From assembly GCA_014904985.1 (NCBI GenBank), contig MU129028.1, positions 1 through 64,000 on the forward strand: 64,000 nt of DNA. Reading direction: 5' to 3'. Numbering within the stretch: the stretch's first letter is position 1; the number at the start of each line of letters is the position of its first letter. A model generated the notes under the pieces. The model saw only the letters and a list, made by a program, of their open reading frames with translations. It made no database searches and was not told the origin of the DNA. The DNA is from Hydnum rufescens UP504 (lineage: Eukaryota; Basidiomycota; Agaricomycetes; Cantharellales; Hydnaceae). The translations under genes were made by a program, and so were the position numbers. Positions 9,320-19,253 of the stretch are shown here, piece by piece.

Positions 9320-12300
9320 TCATCTACCTGTCAGATGTGGGAGCAGGTGAAGGAGGTGAAGGAACCAAGAGGTGTACTTGGTGTCTTATCAGTGAGATGC
9401 TGACTCTTTAGACTTGTGGCACAGGAGGGCACACTGATGATCGACCACATTGTGAAATTCTGCCAAGCCCAGGAGGCACTCCATGCTATGGGTGAGCCAC
9501 TCTTGGATTGTGACTTTGCAATGCTCCTTGTGTCATCTCTCCCAGAATCCTGGGACACATTTACCTCATCCTTCCTAGGAGCCCAGGGGACAATGAAGGC
9601 TGTACTCTTCTCCTCAGAAATTATTACACTCATCATTGAGGAGGACTATCGCAAGCATGAGAAGGCCAAGCAGAATGAAGTTGTGAACCAGGCATGGATG
9701 TTCAATCATGGGAAATGGCCCAGCAGGGCCATGAGCACATCAGCAGCCCCATGTGCAAACTGCAGGAAGCCTGGCCATATGAAGGAGAAATGCTGGGAAA
9801 AAGGGGGAGGTCTTGAGGGCCAGGGCCCCCAGCAGAAAAAGAAGGAGAAGGAGAAGGAAAAGGAGAAGAAAGGAGGTGAGATGGTGAAGCAGGTGATCAT
9901 GGAACTACCATATATGGCATACCTGACAAGCACCTTTGATCCCCTCTTCTCCAAACTCAATTGGCTCTCCAATTCTGGCACCAGCTCTCACATTGCCACA
10001 CAGTGTGACATGTTCAAAGACTTCAAGGCTGACAAACTGACTGTTGGTGGCTTTGGTGATAAAATGAAACTTGAGGGTCTTGGCTGTAGCACTGTCATTC
10101 TGGACTTGAAGGTTGATGGTCAGACAATCCCAATTACCCTTCATGATGTTATCTATGCTCCAAATGCACAGAATTGCTTACTATTGGTGAGCAAGATCAA
10201 CATTGGTGGTGGATCAGCCCACTACCTTAATTGGACAGTCACTCTATGTCACCAGATGGGCCAAGTCATGGCCTGTGGCACACTACACTGGCAAGTCTAC
10301 CTGGTGAATGCATGTGCAAGGACCTGGACCCCAGAGACATCAAACTTGACTGTTTTGCCATGACCCCTTTCATGGGACAAGTGGCACTGAAGGTTCAGAC
10401 ACCTATCTATATCAGGTCTCAAGAAACTAGCAGGGGAAAAACTCATCACTGGCCTCAACATTGACCCATCATCAACACTGTTGCTCACCTGTACAGCCTG
10501 CATACAAGCCAAAACCCACTGACAGCCATTCCTGAAGATGGCCTCACAATGTGCAGAGAACCCAGGCAACCTAACACACTCAGATGTATGGGGGCCAGCA
10601 CACACCTTGTCAATTGGTGGGAATAAATATTATATCTCATTCACAGATGACTACTCTCATCACATCACCATTAGGTATCTCAAAGAGAAATCAGAGGCTG
10701 GCACTGCCATTAAGAACTACATTGTGATGATCCAGAACCAGCTGGAGTGCCATCCGAAGAAGTTCCACTTTGATAATGGATGAGAACTCATCAACAAAGC
10801 TATGTCAGAATGGATGGCAGAATGGGGTATTGAGCTGCAAGCAATGGCACCACACTCACCACAACAGAATAGTGTTGCTGAATGGCCTAACCAAACCCTA
10901 ATCAAACTCACAAGAGCAATGCTCATTGCCTGAGAGCTACCATACTCACTGTGGGCCAAAGCAGTCTCATATGTGACATATATCTGAAACCAATCACCTA
11001 TGGCTGCAGTGGAGGGAAAGATGCCCTTAGAGGCATGGACTGGAAGGAAGCCAGACATCACACATCTGCATGAGTTTGGCTGTCAAGTGTATGTGTTTGA
11101 TGAAGGTGACCAATCTAAATTAGCACCAAAAGCTAACAAATTTTTATTTGTCAGCTTTGAGGATGGACCACATGCCATATGATACTACAACTCACACACA
11201 CACTGGGTCTTGGTGTCCCAGAATGTATCTTTCAATGACAATCCCCTCACAGGAGAACAAAATGTACTTGAGGTAGAGATTATTTGTCATTCAACCCTGA
11301 TGGATTCTATGGTTGAGGGGGAGCACTGACAGCCTCAGGAGAAATCCAACCTTGAATCTGAACCAACTAAGGTCCCCTCACCATCACCCATCCCAGCTCC
11401 TGTCCAACTACTGACCCATTGTGAGATGACTTGCCCATGAAAGGAAGTTGACTACCTATGTCTCCACAACCCACTTGCTTGCAAAAATATCATGCCTGCA
11501 CAGCAAGAGCAGTCAGCACCTGACATCCAGGATTCTGCAGCCCAGGAGACCAGCTCCTATGCAATGGCCATGCTGGCTGGCAAAGCTTCCATATATGACA
11601 TACCTTGGACACTCAAGGAAGCAAGAGAATCCTCAGAATGGCCTGAATGGGAGGTAGCTATCCAGGCAGAGCTCTCCCAGCTGCATGAGCAAGGGACTTG
11701 GGAACTGGTAAAGTTACCAGTGGGATGAAAGGCAATCAGAAACTGGTTCACATTTGACAAGAAATTTGATGCAAATGGCATGCTCACATGGTACAAGGCA
11801 AGACTCATGGCCAAGGGATACTCCCAGATCCAGGGCCAAGACTTTAACAAGACATTCTCACCCATTATGTGACTCAAGTCCTTTCAAATCATTATTGCCT
11901 TGGAAGCCATTATGAGCCTTGAGATGCAACAGCTAGATGTTAAGGGAGCATATCTCAATGGCAACCTCTGCAAGAACATCTACATGGTTCAACCTGAAGG
12001 CTACAAGGATGGCACAGATCTGGTGTGCCACCTTAGGCAGACCCTCTATGGTCTCAAGCAGTCTGGCCACAAGTGGAACCACAAGTTCCACAACCCAGTT
12101 AGCTCAATTGTATTTCCTTGACTTGATGCTGACCACTGCATATATGTCAGGCAAGATGGCAAAGAGTTTGACATAGTTGCTATCTGGGTCAATGATGTGA
12201 TAATCACAGGAACAACTGCACACTGAGCTGACCACACAATGGATGAGATTGGGAAGGTGTTTGAGTCAACCCAGAGTGTGCCCAGCCTATTCCTTGGTAT

Positions 12301-13143
12301 CAAAATATGGTCTGACCCAGCAACCAAGAGTATAACCTTGTCACAAGGGCAGTATATATGTTGCATGCTCAAACTATTCAATATGAGTGATCCAGGCCCC
12401 ATCTTGACACCATTGGACCCATCTATTGCCATTCAAGCCACGACTGACACTGATGTCTTTGTCAACCTGATGCTGTACCATGCTGCAATTGGCTCACTTA
12501 TGTATGCAGCCTTGGGGATGCAACCTGATATTGCATTCACAGTTCAAATGTTAAGTCAATTCTCATCTAACCCATCTAAGCACCATTGGAATGCTGTTGG
12601 GTGTATTTTTTGTTATCTCCAAGGAATGAAAGACTATGGTATCAAGTATGATACTGTTGGTGGCCAGGCCAGAATTACTATTGCCAGATTTTCAGATGCT
12701 GACTGGGGATCCAACATTATAGACCATTGCTTGATTTTGGGTTACACTTTCTTTCTCAGTGGCAGCACCATTGCTTGGTCATCCAAGAAACAACCAACAG
12801 TCTCACTATCCTTGATGGAGGCTGAGTATATGGCTTCATCACATGCAGTAAAGGAAACAATCTGGTTATGCAGCTTCCTCCATGGTCTCAGGTTCCCTCA
12901 GACAGATGCAAGCAAGCTCTTAGATAATCAATCTGCAATCACCCTTGCATATAACCCAGAGTTCCATGTGCATTCCAAACACATCAATATCTGGTGCCAT
13001 TTCATATGTAAGACTGTCAAATCTGGGACCATTGACATCCTCTGGTGCCCCACTGAAGAAATGATGGCCAATATATTTATGAAGGCTCTCCCACTCCCAA
13101 AGTTTTGGAGGTTCAGGGAGGATCTGGGTATGTGCTCAGTCTG
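9320..13143 (+). pseudogene. copia Gag-Pol polyprotein, inactivated
   Basis: Gag starts in mid-domain (QMWEQVKEVKEPRGVLG). A CCHC zinc knuckle (CANCRKPGHMKEKC, about 9752-9793) and a basic KEKEKEK run follow. The protease reads WLSNSGTSSH with Asn where DSG is expected. Integrase shows HSDVWGP and FTDDYS, and AEWPN where AERxN is usual. Reverse transcriptase covers about 11,640-12,250 and reads WVND where a D-D pair is expected; RNase H (SLMEAEYMASSHA) ends near 13,143. More than eight in-frame stops interrupt it, nearly all TGA at Arg positions. These changes fit CpG to TpG or CpA transitions, so it is dead by point mutation rather than by large deletion. Confidence 0.9.
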
Positions 13144-13151
13144 AGGGGGAG

Positions 13152-13367
13152 TGTTAGGATATTCTGCTGGTACAGACACCATCCCAAGACATCCATGGTC
13201 TGACTCTTTCTTTTTCTAGCTAGGCTTGGGCAGCCAATCCATGTAGGTCTGAATCCCATGTAACATGCCCAATGTGTGGCCCATCTGTATATTATATATA
13301 TTACAAGCACTCTGCAGCACAATTCACCATGCTTCATATTTCTTCACTTCCACCCCAAACTCTAACA
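13152..13367 (+). repeat. copia 3' LTR (216 bp)
   Basis: Starts TGTTAGGATATTC directly after the polypurine tract and ends AACTCTAACA; the terminal TGTTAG/CTAACA inverted repeat is intact. It contains a TATATATATT-type AT-rich core at about 13290-13300. Its length is within the usual copia range. Confidence 0.85.
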
Positions 13368-13419
13368 GCCCCTTCTGCAAAAAAGTATGTACAAAAAAAT
13401 ACTCACCTGATCGCCATGC

Positions 13420-13976
13420 TGTCAGGGCCATGCTGTGATGAGGGCACCAAACAAATATAAACACAAATAATTCCAGCTAAGTCCAGTGTAAGTCCAGCTA
13501 AGTCCACAAGAATCTGGGCAAGAAGGAGATAAGAAGGTCAGAGATGTCAGAGGAGCAGTCCAGCAGCCTGGAAGGGACTAGGTGGAAATGAGCACAGCAG
13601 TCCTTAAGCTCATGGAGTCAACTGGAAAATACTCGGAGCTGTAGTCTGGAGTAACAGCGGAAATCCTGAGAGACCAAAGCTGAGGTCTCTGGACTTCACT
13701 GCTGGACTACTTATACATGATTGCTATACTACAGGGGAGTGATCACTAAACAGGAGATGGTTACAGGGGGGTAGAAACAGGAACATGGGCAGGGGGAAAG
13801 TGAACAGGAACAGGAACGCATGGGAACATACCGGAAGCAACAGGAAATGAAAGGGAAATTAAATTAAATCAGAAGCAAGCCGGAAGCAAACCAAACTTGG
13901 GGGAAGCAAGGGTGGAGTGGATCAGAGTTGGCAGGAGTTGACTGGAGTAGATTGGAAAAAGGGTGGAACCCTGACA
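13420..13976. mobile_element. Solo LTR (557 bp) with 5-bp target duplication
   Basis: Starts TGTCAGGG and ends CCCTGACA, an 8-bp terminal inverted repeat with canonical TG...CA ends. It is flanked by CATGC on both sides (13415-13419 and 13977-13981). The mirror arm at about 16,040-16,047 has the uninterrupted site with one CATGC equivalent, proving insertion. Inside is a short direct repeat (AGTCCAGCTAAGTCCA-like, about 13472-13505). No coding sequence is present. The parent superfamily cannot be told from one LTR. Confidence 0.9.
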
Positions 13977-14175
13977 CATGCCCCAGCATTGCTGGGGTGT
14001 GGTGTCCTGGATATGGTCCCTCTGTGCCACTGCTGGCAGTCTTTGTGTTCTGCAGCTGTACAGGGTCACAAGACCCACAAGTGGCAATGATGATGATGAC
14101 ACAATCATCATTGTCATTGGGTCATGGCCTCACTGTTGTTCAAGATGCTGGGGCCAGGGGTGAGAACAATGGAAC

Positions 14176-14274
14176 CTATAATGAAAGCCTGCCTCAGTAC
14201 AAGATTGAAGCCACACAGAAGGAGCAACTTAAAGCTGCTCCTTCTGTGAAGAATAATACAAAACAAAGACTTAC
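14176..14274 (-). repeat. Intron-like unit in the left palindrome arm
   Basis: On the minus strand: GTAAGT (donor near 14274), the stem CAGAAGGAGC/GCTCCTTCTG, and an ATTATAG acceptor near 14176, preceded by an ACACC/GGTGT stem. It is the mirror image of 15751-15849 and the same design as the array units, but with CAGAAGGAGC in place of CAAAAGGAGC. Confidence 0.75.
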
Positions 14275-15750
14275 CTGAGCACCACACCCTAGCAATGCTG
14301 GTGTGTGGTGGCTCATTTGGGTGCTTGGCAGGGTCACAGTATCTCAGAACAGTGTCAGGTGAAGCCCCAACTCAATGCTGGCAAGTTCCAGATTCAAAAA
14401 AAGTGCTGAACAGCCAGCACAGAACACAACACAGGGTATTGCAGCAGTGCATATCAAAGTTGAAATGTATGCTAGATAATATTCAATAATTATTTGAGTT
14501 ATAAAAGATGAAGAATGAGCAAGATCCAAATGAGGGAATGTATTATGACACTGAACAGGGGATTGGGTTGCCTGTATGGATCAGAGTCACCCTAAAACTA
14601 AATATTATGGACATATATATATGTACTACAGGCTAGATGCACTACAATGCATGTCTAAAGGATTTCAAAATCTCCTAAACCCCTATTTCTTAGTTAGGGT
14701 ATATACACTGAGCCTGACAGTCTGACATCATAATTCTCTCAAGTGTTTCCCATTTAAATGATACACTACACTGTATGTAATAATTCTTTGATCTCCACAA
14801 TGTCCCAGATGTCTCCAAACATGCCCCAAACTATAATTTCCTGATTTGGGTAAGTATATTTCCTCATTTTTTAAGTCATATCATGATATTGGAACCTACT
14901 AACTGGGGATTGGAACTGAATCCAGTACACCTACAAAATTATAATTTTTTTCATAATTTTCAAAAGAAATGTTGTGTCACAGGCTCCACAAATTCAGAGT
15001 AGCTGCTGATTCAGAATCAGCAGCTACTCTGAATGTGCAGAGTCCATGACACAACATTTCTTTTGAAAATTATGAAAAAAATTATAATTTTGTAGGTGTA
15101 CTGGATTCAGTTCCAATCCCCAGTTAGTAGGTTCCAATATCATGATATGACTTAAAAAATGAGGAAATATACTTACCCAAATCAGGAAATTATAGTTTGG
15201 GCATGTTTGGAGACATCTGGGACATTGTGGAGATCAAAGAATTATTACATACAGTGTAGTGTATCATTTAAATGGGAAACACTTGAGAGAATTATGATGT
15301 CAGACTGTCAGGCTCAGTGTATATACCCTAACTAAGAAATAGGGGTTTAGGAGATTTTGAAATCCTTTAGACATGCATTGTAGTGCATCTAGCCTGTAGT
15401 ACATATATATATGTCCATAATATTTAGTTTTAGGGTGACTCTGATCCATACAGGCAACCCAATCCCCTGTTCAGTGTCATAATACATTCCCTCATTTGGA
15501 TCTTGCTCATTCTTCATCTTTTATAACTCAAATAATTATTGAATATTATCTAGCATACATTTCAACTTTGATATGCACTGCTGCAATACCCTGTGTTGTG
15601 TTCTGTGCTGGCTGTTCAGCACTTTTTTTGAATCTGGAACTTGCCAGCATTGAGTTGGGGCTTCACCTGACACTGTTCTGAGATACTGTGACCCTGCCAA
15701 GCACCCAAATGAGCCACCACACACCAGCATTGCTAGGGTGTGGTGCTCAG

Positions 15751-15849
15751 GTAAGTCTTTGTTTTGTATCATTCTTCACAGAAGGAGCAGCTTTAAGTTG
15801 CTCCTTCTGTGTGGCTTCAATCTTGTACTGAGGCAGGCTTTCATTATAG
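15751..15849 (+). repeat. Intron-like unit in the right palindrome arm
   Basis: GTAAGT at 15751-15756, the stem CACAGAAGGAGCA with its complement at 15777-15812, and a CATTATAG acceptor ending at 15849 (99 nt). The upstream stem GAGCCACCACACACC/GGTGTGGTGCTC matches the first hairpin of the array units. A second copy lies outward: GTGAGT at 16057 after an ACACCCCAGC/GCTGGGG stem, but its second hairpin is lost at the arm edge. Confidence 0.75.
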
Positions 15850-16526
15850 GTTCCATTGTTCTCACCCCTGGCCCCAGCATCTTGAACAACAGTGAGGCCA
15901 TGACCCAATGACAATGATGATTGTGTCATCATCATCATTGCCACTTGTGGGTCTTGTGACCCTGTACAGCTGCAGAACACAAAGACTGCCAGCAGTGGCA
16001 CAGAGGGACCATATCCAGGACACCACACCCCAGCAATGCTGGGGCATGGTGATCAGGTGAGTATTTTTTTGTGCATACTTTTTTGCAGAAGGGGCAGTGT
16101 TGGAGGGAAAAATCCCTACCACATAGAGTTCTCTTTTGGCATTGAATTTTCCAATGAATGAATTAAAATTGTAACAATATGTCATCCAAATAACAAGTCT
16201 TTTGTCTGTTCATGAATGAGCATGAATTCCATATGCCTGAAAACATGTAAATGGAATGCTCATTCCTCCTGTACACAAGCCAATCTCCCAAGGTCTTCAA
16301 CAGGCCACAGGGAATGTATTCATTTATGCCCTACCATAAGCCATGATATGGTGGACCCAGCAATTCAACTTGCCCTTCTATATATCATCTTGAATTCCCC
16401 TTCAATCTGCTCATATGAATCTTGTTGCCTTAAGGGCAACTCTAATGAATGGTGATTATGTAATATGATGGATTACATGCTGCGGATGCATTACATAATC
16501 AAAATAGGGGCAAATGTGGCACTCTC

Positions 16527-17330
16527 AAGGAGTATTTGTCAAATTTATCCGTCAGTTTTAATCAGATCAACTCAAGAAGGTAGCACCCATAAATATATGA
16601 TTCACACCTATCCAATAATACCAAGTACGAGTCAATCCGATTAAAAATGCATGCTCTAGAATGATTTTTACTATGTAATCCATGCTCTTAAGGAGTATTT
16701 CTTGCACTTAGAAGTCAATTTGTATCCAATCCACTCGCAAGTATAGCGCCATGAAAGCTGTGATCAATTCCTATCGAATGATACCAATTATGTGTTAATA
16801 AGACCAAAACTGAAGCTTCTGGAATGATTCCACCTGCTCATTCATAATCAGAAGGTATATTTTTCAAATTTCTCCCTCAGTTTTCATTGGATTTTCATGA
16901 AACAACTGCGCCTAGAAAGGTATTGAAAATGCCTATCCAATGGTACCAAGGAAGTCATGAAAAAAGAAGAACTTAACATTCTACATATGAATTTCCCTCA
17001 TGTCTCAGGGGAACATCATTCCCCCTTCCAATTTCCAAATATCAAATATTGTCTGGTAGCCTTATATCTGAAGGATAGGACATCCAAAATGACTTATTCC
17101 ACCATTCCTCAAGGGAATCTGTCCACAAGGGAAGGAGAAATAGTCATTTTATGCTTTATCCTATCCCCAGTCTTGTAAATTGAATATCTCTGTCAGTTTT
17201 GAAGCTTTTGACTTCATTCCTTTTTCTACATATTTCCCCTATCCCCCTGCTTCCATCGGATATTTGATCTCATAGCCAGGTTGTATATTAAGTGAACTGT
17301 GTTGAAAATTCCATTGTCTTACCTGGAGAT
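16527..17330. repeat. Degenerate 162-bp tandem repeat
   Basis: Units begin at 16527, 16690 and 16852 (period 162-163 bp). Shared landmarks in each are AAGGAGTATTT or AAGGTATATTT, then TCAGTTTT about 24 bp later, then CTATCCAATRRTACCAA about 90 bp in. A GTCAGTTTTGAAG at 17192 falls where a fifth unit would be. The units are diverged and CpG-poor, with no gene. Confidence 0.7.
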
Positions 17331-18043
17331 GCCCAGTTGGACTCTTGGACTGAAACTGCAGCAGTCCAGTCAGATTAGGGTATGTGGACAAACCTGTGCT
17401 CAGAACCTATCCAGGCCCACCCCCACCACCTGTTGCACAATAAGCAGGTCAGAAAAGTCCAGGTTCTTTTGCTGGATCAACACTCGCAGCAAGTTCTAGG
17501 GTATGGCAACAACTGAAGCAAAATCAGGACCCTAATGCAGATTCCACCTCCTGCCCCCAATTTTTCATATAATTGTCTATAATTTTGCTGAACTGTAGAT
17601 ACTGTTATTCTCTATGTATGCACCAAATTTGAGCCCTATCTGAGAAGTTTAACATGGTTAAGAGCATGGATCTCTCATAATGCGGCAATTAACCGGTAAC
17701 AAACAGTATGGTCATCTTCAGGCAGGAAGTGATTTTCCTGATGCGGAGCAGGCGGTAAATGGCACATCTCCCAGGACTCAAGGCTTTCTAAAGAAATAAC
17801 AGAAATTTCAGCTTGTTGGCCTTTGATTGCATCAGATAGTATGCCATCAATTTTCTTGGAATCAGTCTTCCTTGGAGTGTACTTTCAAAGGGTAGGGGAA
17901 TGTGACTTATTGCTGATGTGCACTCCCTGAGAAATAGGGTGGGCAGGTCACATGAAGTCGGATATATTGTATAACTCCGGCGGAGGCCTTTAACGTCTGG
18001 AAGCAGACGTCACGCTCCGCGTGACGGCTGCATGGGGAGACTA
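17331..18043. other. Transition out of the repeat compartment; paired hairpins
   Basis: No convincing gene. CpG becomes normal from about 17,680. Two adjacent hairpins lie at 17993-18026: ACGTCTG/CAGACGT with loop GAAG, then CGTCACGC/GCGTGACG with loop TCC. They sit immediately before the duplicated TPR block. Confidence 0.5.
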
Positions 18044-19240
18044 GGCCCTGTTCGTCATTTCCAAACACGCGCAGTGGCTCGCCAGAATAGCAAGTTATCT
18101 TAATTGGGAGTCATTCAACTGAGACCACCGCAGTGCGTCGTTCCTGTTGCCATCAAGTTCCTTCACCGAAAGATATATAATGAGCACATAGAATGGGCGG
18201 GGTGGGGGAAAACGTACCGCTTAAAAGCAACCTTGCAGCTGTCGCGTGGCCTCGACATTGGAACATTACCCTCTCGACTCGTCCACCAAGATTGAGAAAC
18301 TTTAGGACGCGAAATATGAGGTGCTGCATCCATCTTTTCCCGCGCGCATGGCTTTAAGGGCATCGACCACCCCCGATATGACATCGGACTTGACTCAGCG
18401 GGCCTCAAGCCCGAGTGGGAGATCGCCCACTATCGAGGCCATGGCAAAGTGCATCCCATCCGGACTAGCGTTTTCGTTGATGTAATCCGGATATGCCGGC
18501 TGAGGTGCAGGTGGAGGGTCAGGGCGGTGGGCCCCCCGGGAGTAGGATCATTAGATTCGATGATGCCGATGAGACGGGAGGTCTTCTACGTCGTCTGGGA
18601 GGCATAGGGGTTTGTGTGTTCGAGAGGGGCGCTTCAAGGCGATGCAAGTCACGTTGGATGGATTGAGCACACATTCAAATCCTTTGAGGGTAATTCCAAA
18701 TCACTAGTGTGCACCTCCGAAGGGGCTGCACGTATCAATTGACAGGTTTGCTGTTTTACTCATTGACAAGCGTCTAGGAAAAGTCGCCGGACAGCGTTCA
18801 TCATAAGACAGCCTAATCCGGTGATCGGGATAAAACTTGTAAATGCGTGGTCGCCAGTCCGGTAGTCGAGGTATGTGCGTGCACTTGCCTTGCCTCGACC
18901 ACGGGCTCCGACTTGCTTACCTCCCCCGAGTCACGACGACTCATCCATCAGCTCACTTTCAGACTTTTGAGCAATTTCGTTGTTCATCGCTTTGGCTGTG
19001 CCTTGGAGCCTTAAGCAGTGTTTAGGAAGAGGGACTCACATGTCAATGTGGGTCGAGCCAATCATATTCTCCAACTCGCAAATCAGCGTCATCAAGTACC
19101 TTGCCATGGCAAACAAGTTGCTCGATCCCATCGCATTAAATTTGTAAGGGAGGGTGGCCTGACCGCCACGCCTACCGTTTTCGTGGATTGGTCTCAAGTT
19201 GGGAAATTGAACGCGCGAATCTCCGGGCCTTGTTGTCATT
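18044..19240 (-). pseudogene. Circularly permuted, indel-ridden copy of the TPR2 5' region
   Basis: Bases 18044-18105 match 22268-22336, and 18106-19240 match 21124-22275. The copy is therefore the block 21124-22336 opened near 22270 and joined end to start. GGCCCTGTTCGTCATT-like sequence occurs at both ends. Compared with the source, the copy has many 1-2 nt losses (for example TTCCTGTTGCC for TTCCTGATTGCC), so no frame of the helical domain survives. It may be a truly decayed duplicate or an unpolished or misassembled segment. Confidence 0.75.
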
Positions 19241-19253
19241 CGAATACATGTGG

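Larger units (their letters stand above)
9314..13367 (+). mobile_element. 5'-truncated, decayed Ty1/copia LTR retrotransposon
   Basis: The domain order gag, protease, integrase, reverse transcriptase, RNase H is that of Ty1/copia. It is followed by a polypurine tract (CTGAGGGGGAG, 13141-13151) and a 3' LTR that begins TGTTAG and ends CTAACA. No 5' LTR or primer-binding site is present; the left end is repeat R1. The LTR abuts GCCCC, and the mirror arm of the palindrome has an uninterrupted GCCCC at the same place, so the element probably inserted at the outer edge of the palindrome. Confidence 0.9.
13368..16095. repeat. 2.7-kb near-perfect palindrome (arms of about 1.08 kb plus insertion)
   Basis: Left arm 13368-14979 and right arm 15047-16095 are reverse complements with only scattered differences (for example AATAATAC against AATGATAC). 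Mirror positions sum to about 30,025, giving a centre near 15013. The inner 65 bp are diverged but still form a hairpin (AGAGTAGCTGCTGATTC against its complement). The left arm is longer because a solo LTR has inserted. Each arm carries the same intron-like units as the array at 6.8-8.9 kb. Identical short open frames in the two ar​ms are mirror images, not genes. Confidence 0.9.

Noticed and set aside
14344..15681. Two identical 61-residue proteins in opposite orientation
   Set aside because: They are mirror images created by the palindrome arms, overlap the opposite-strand open frames and have no motif.
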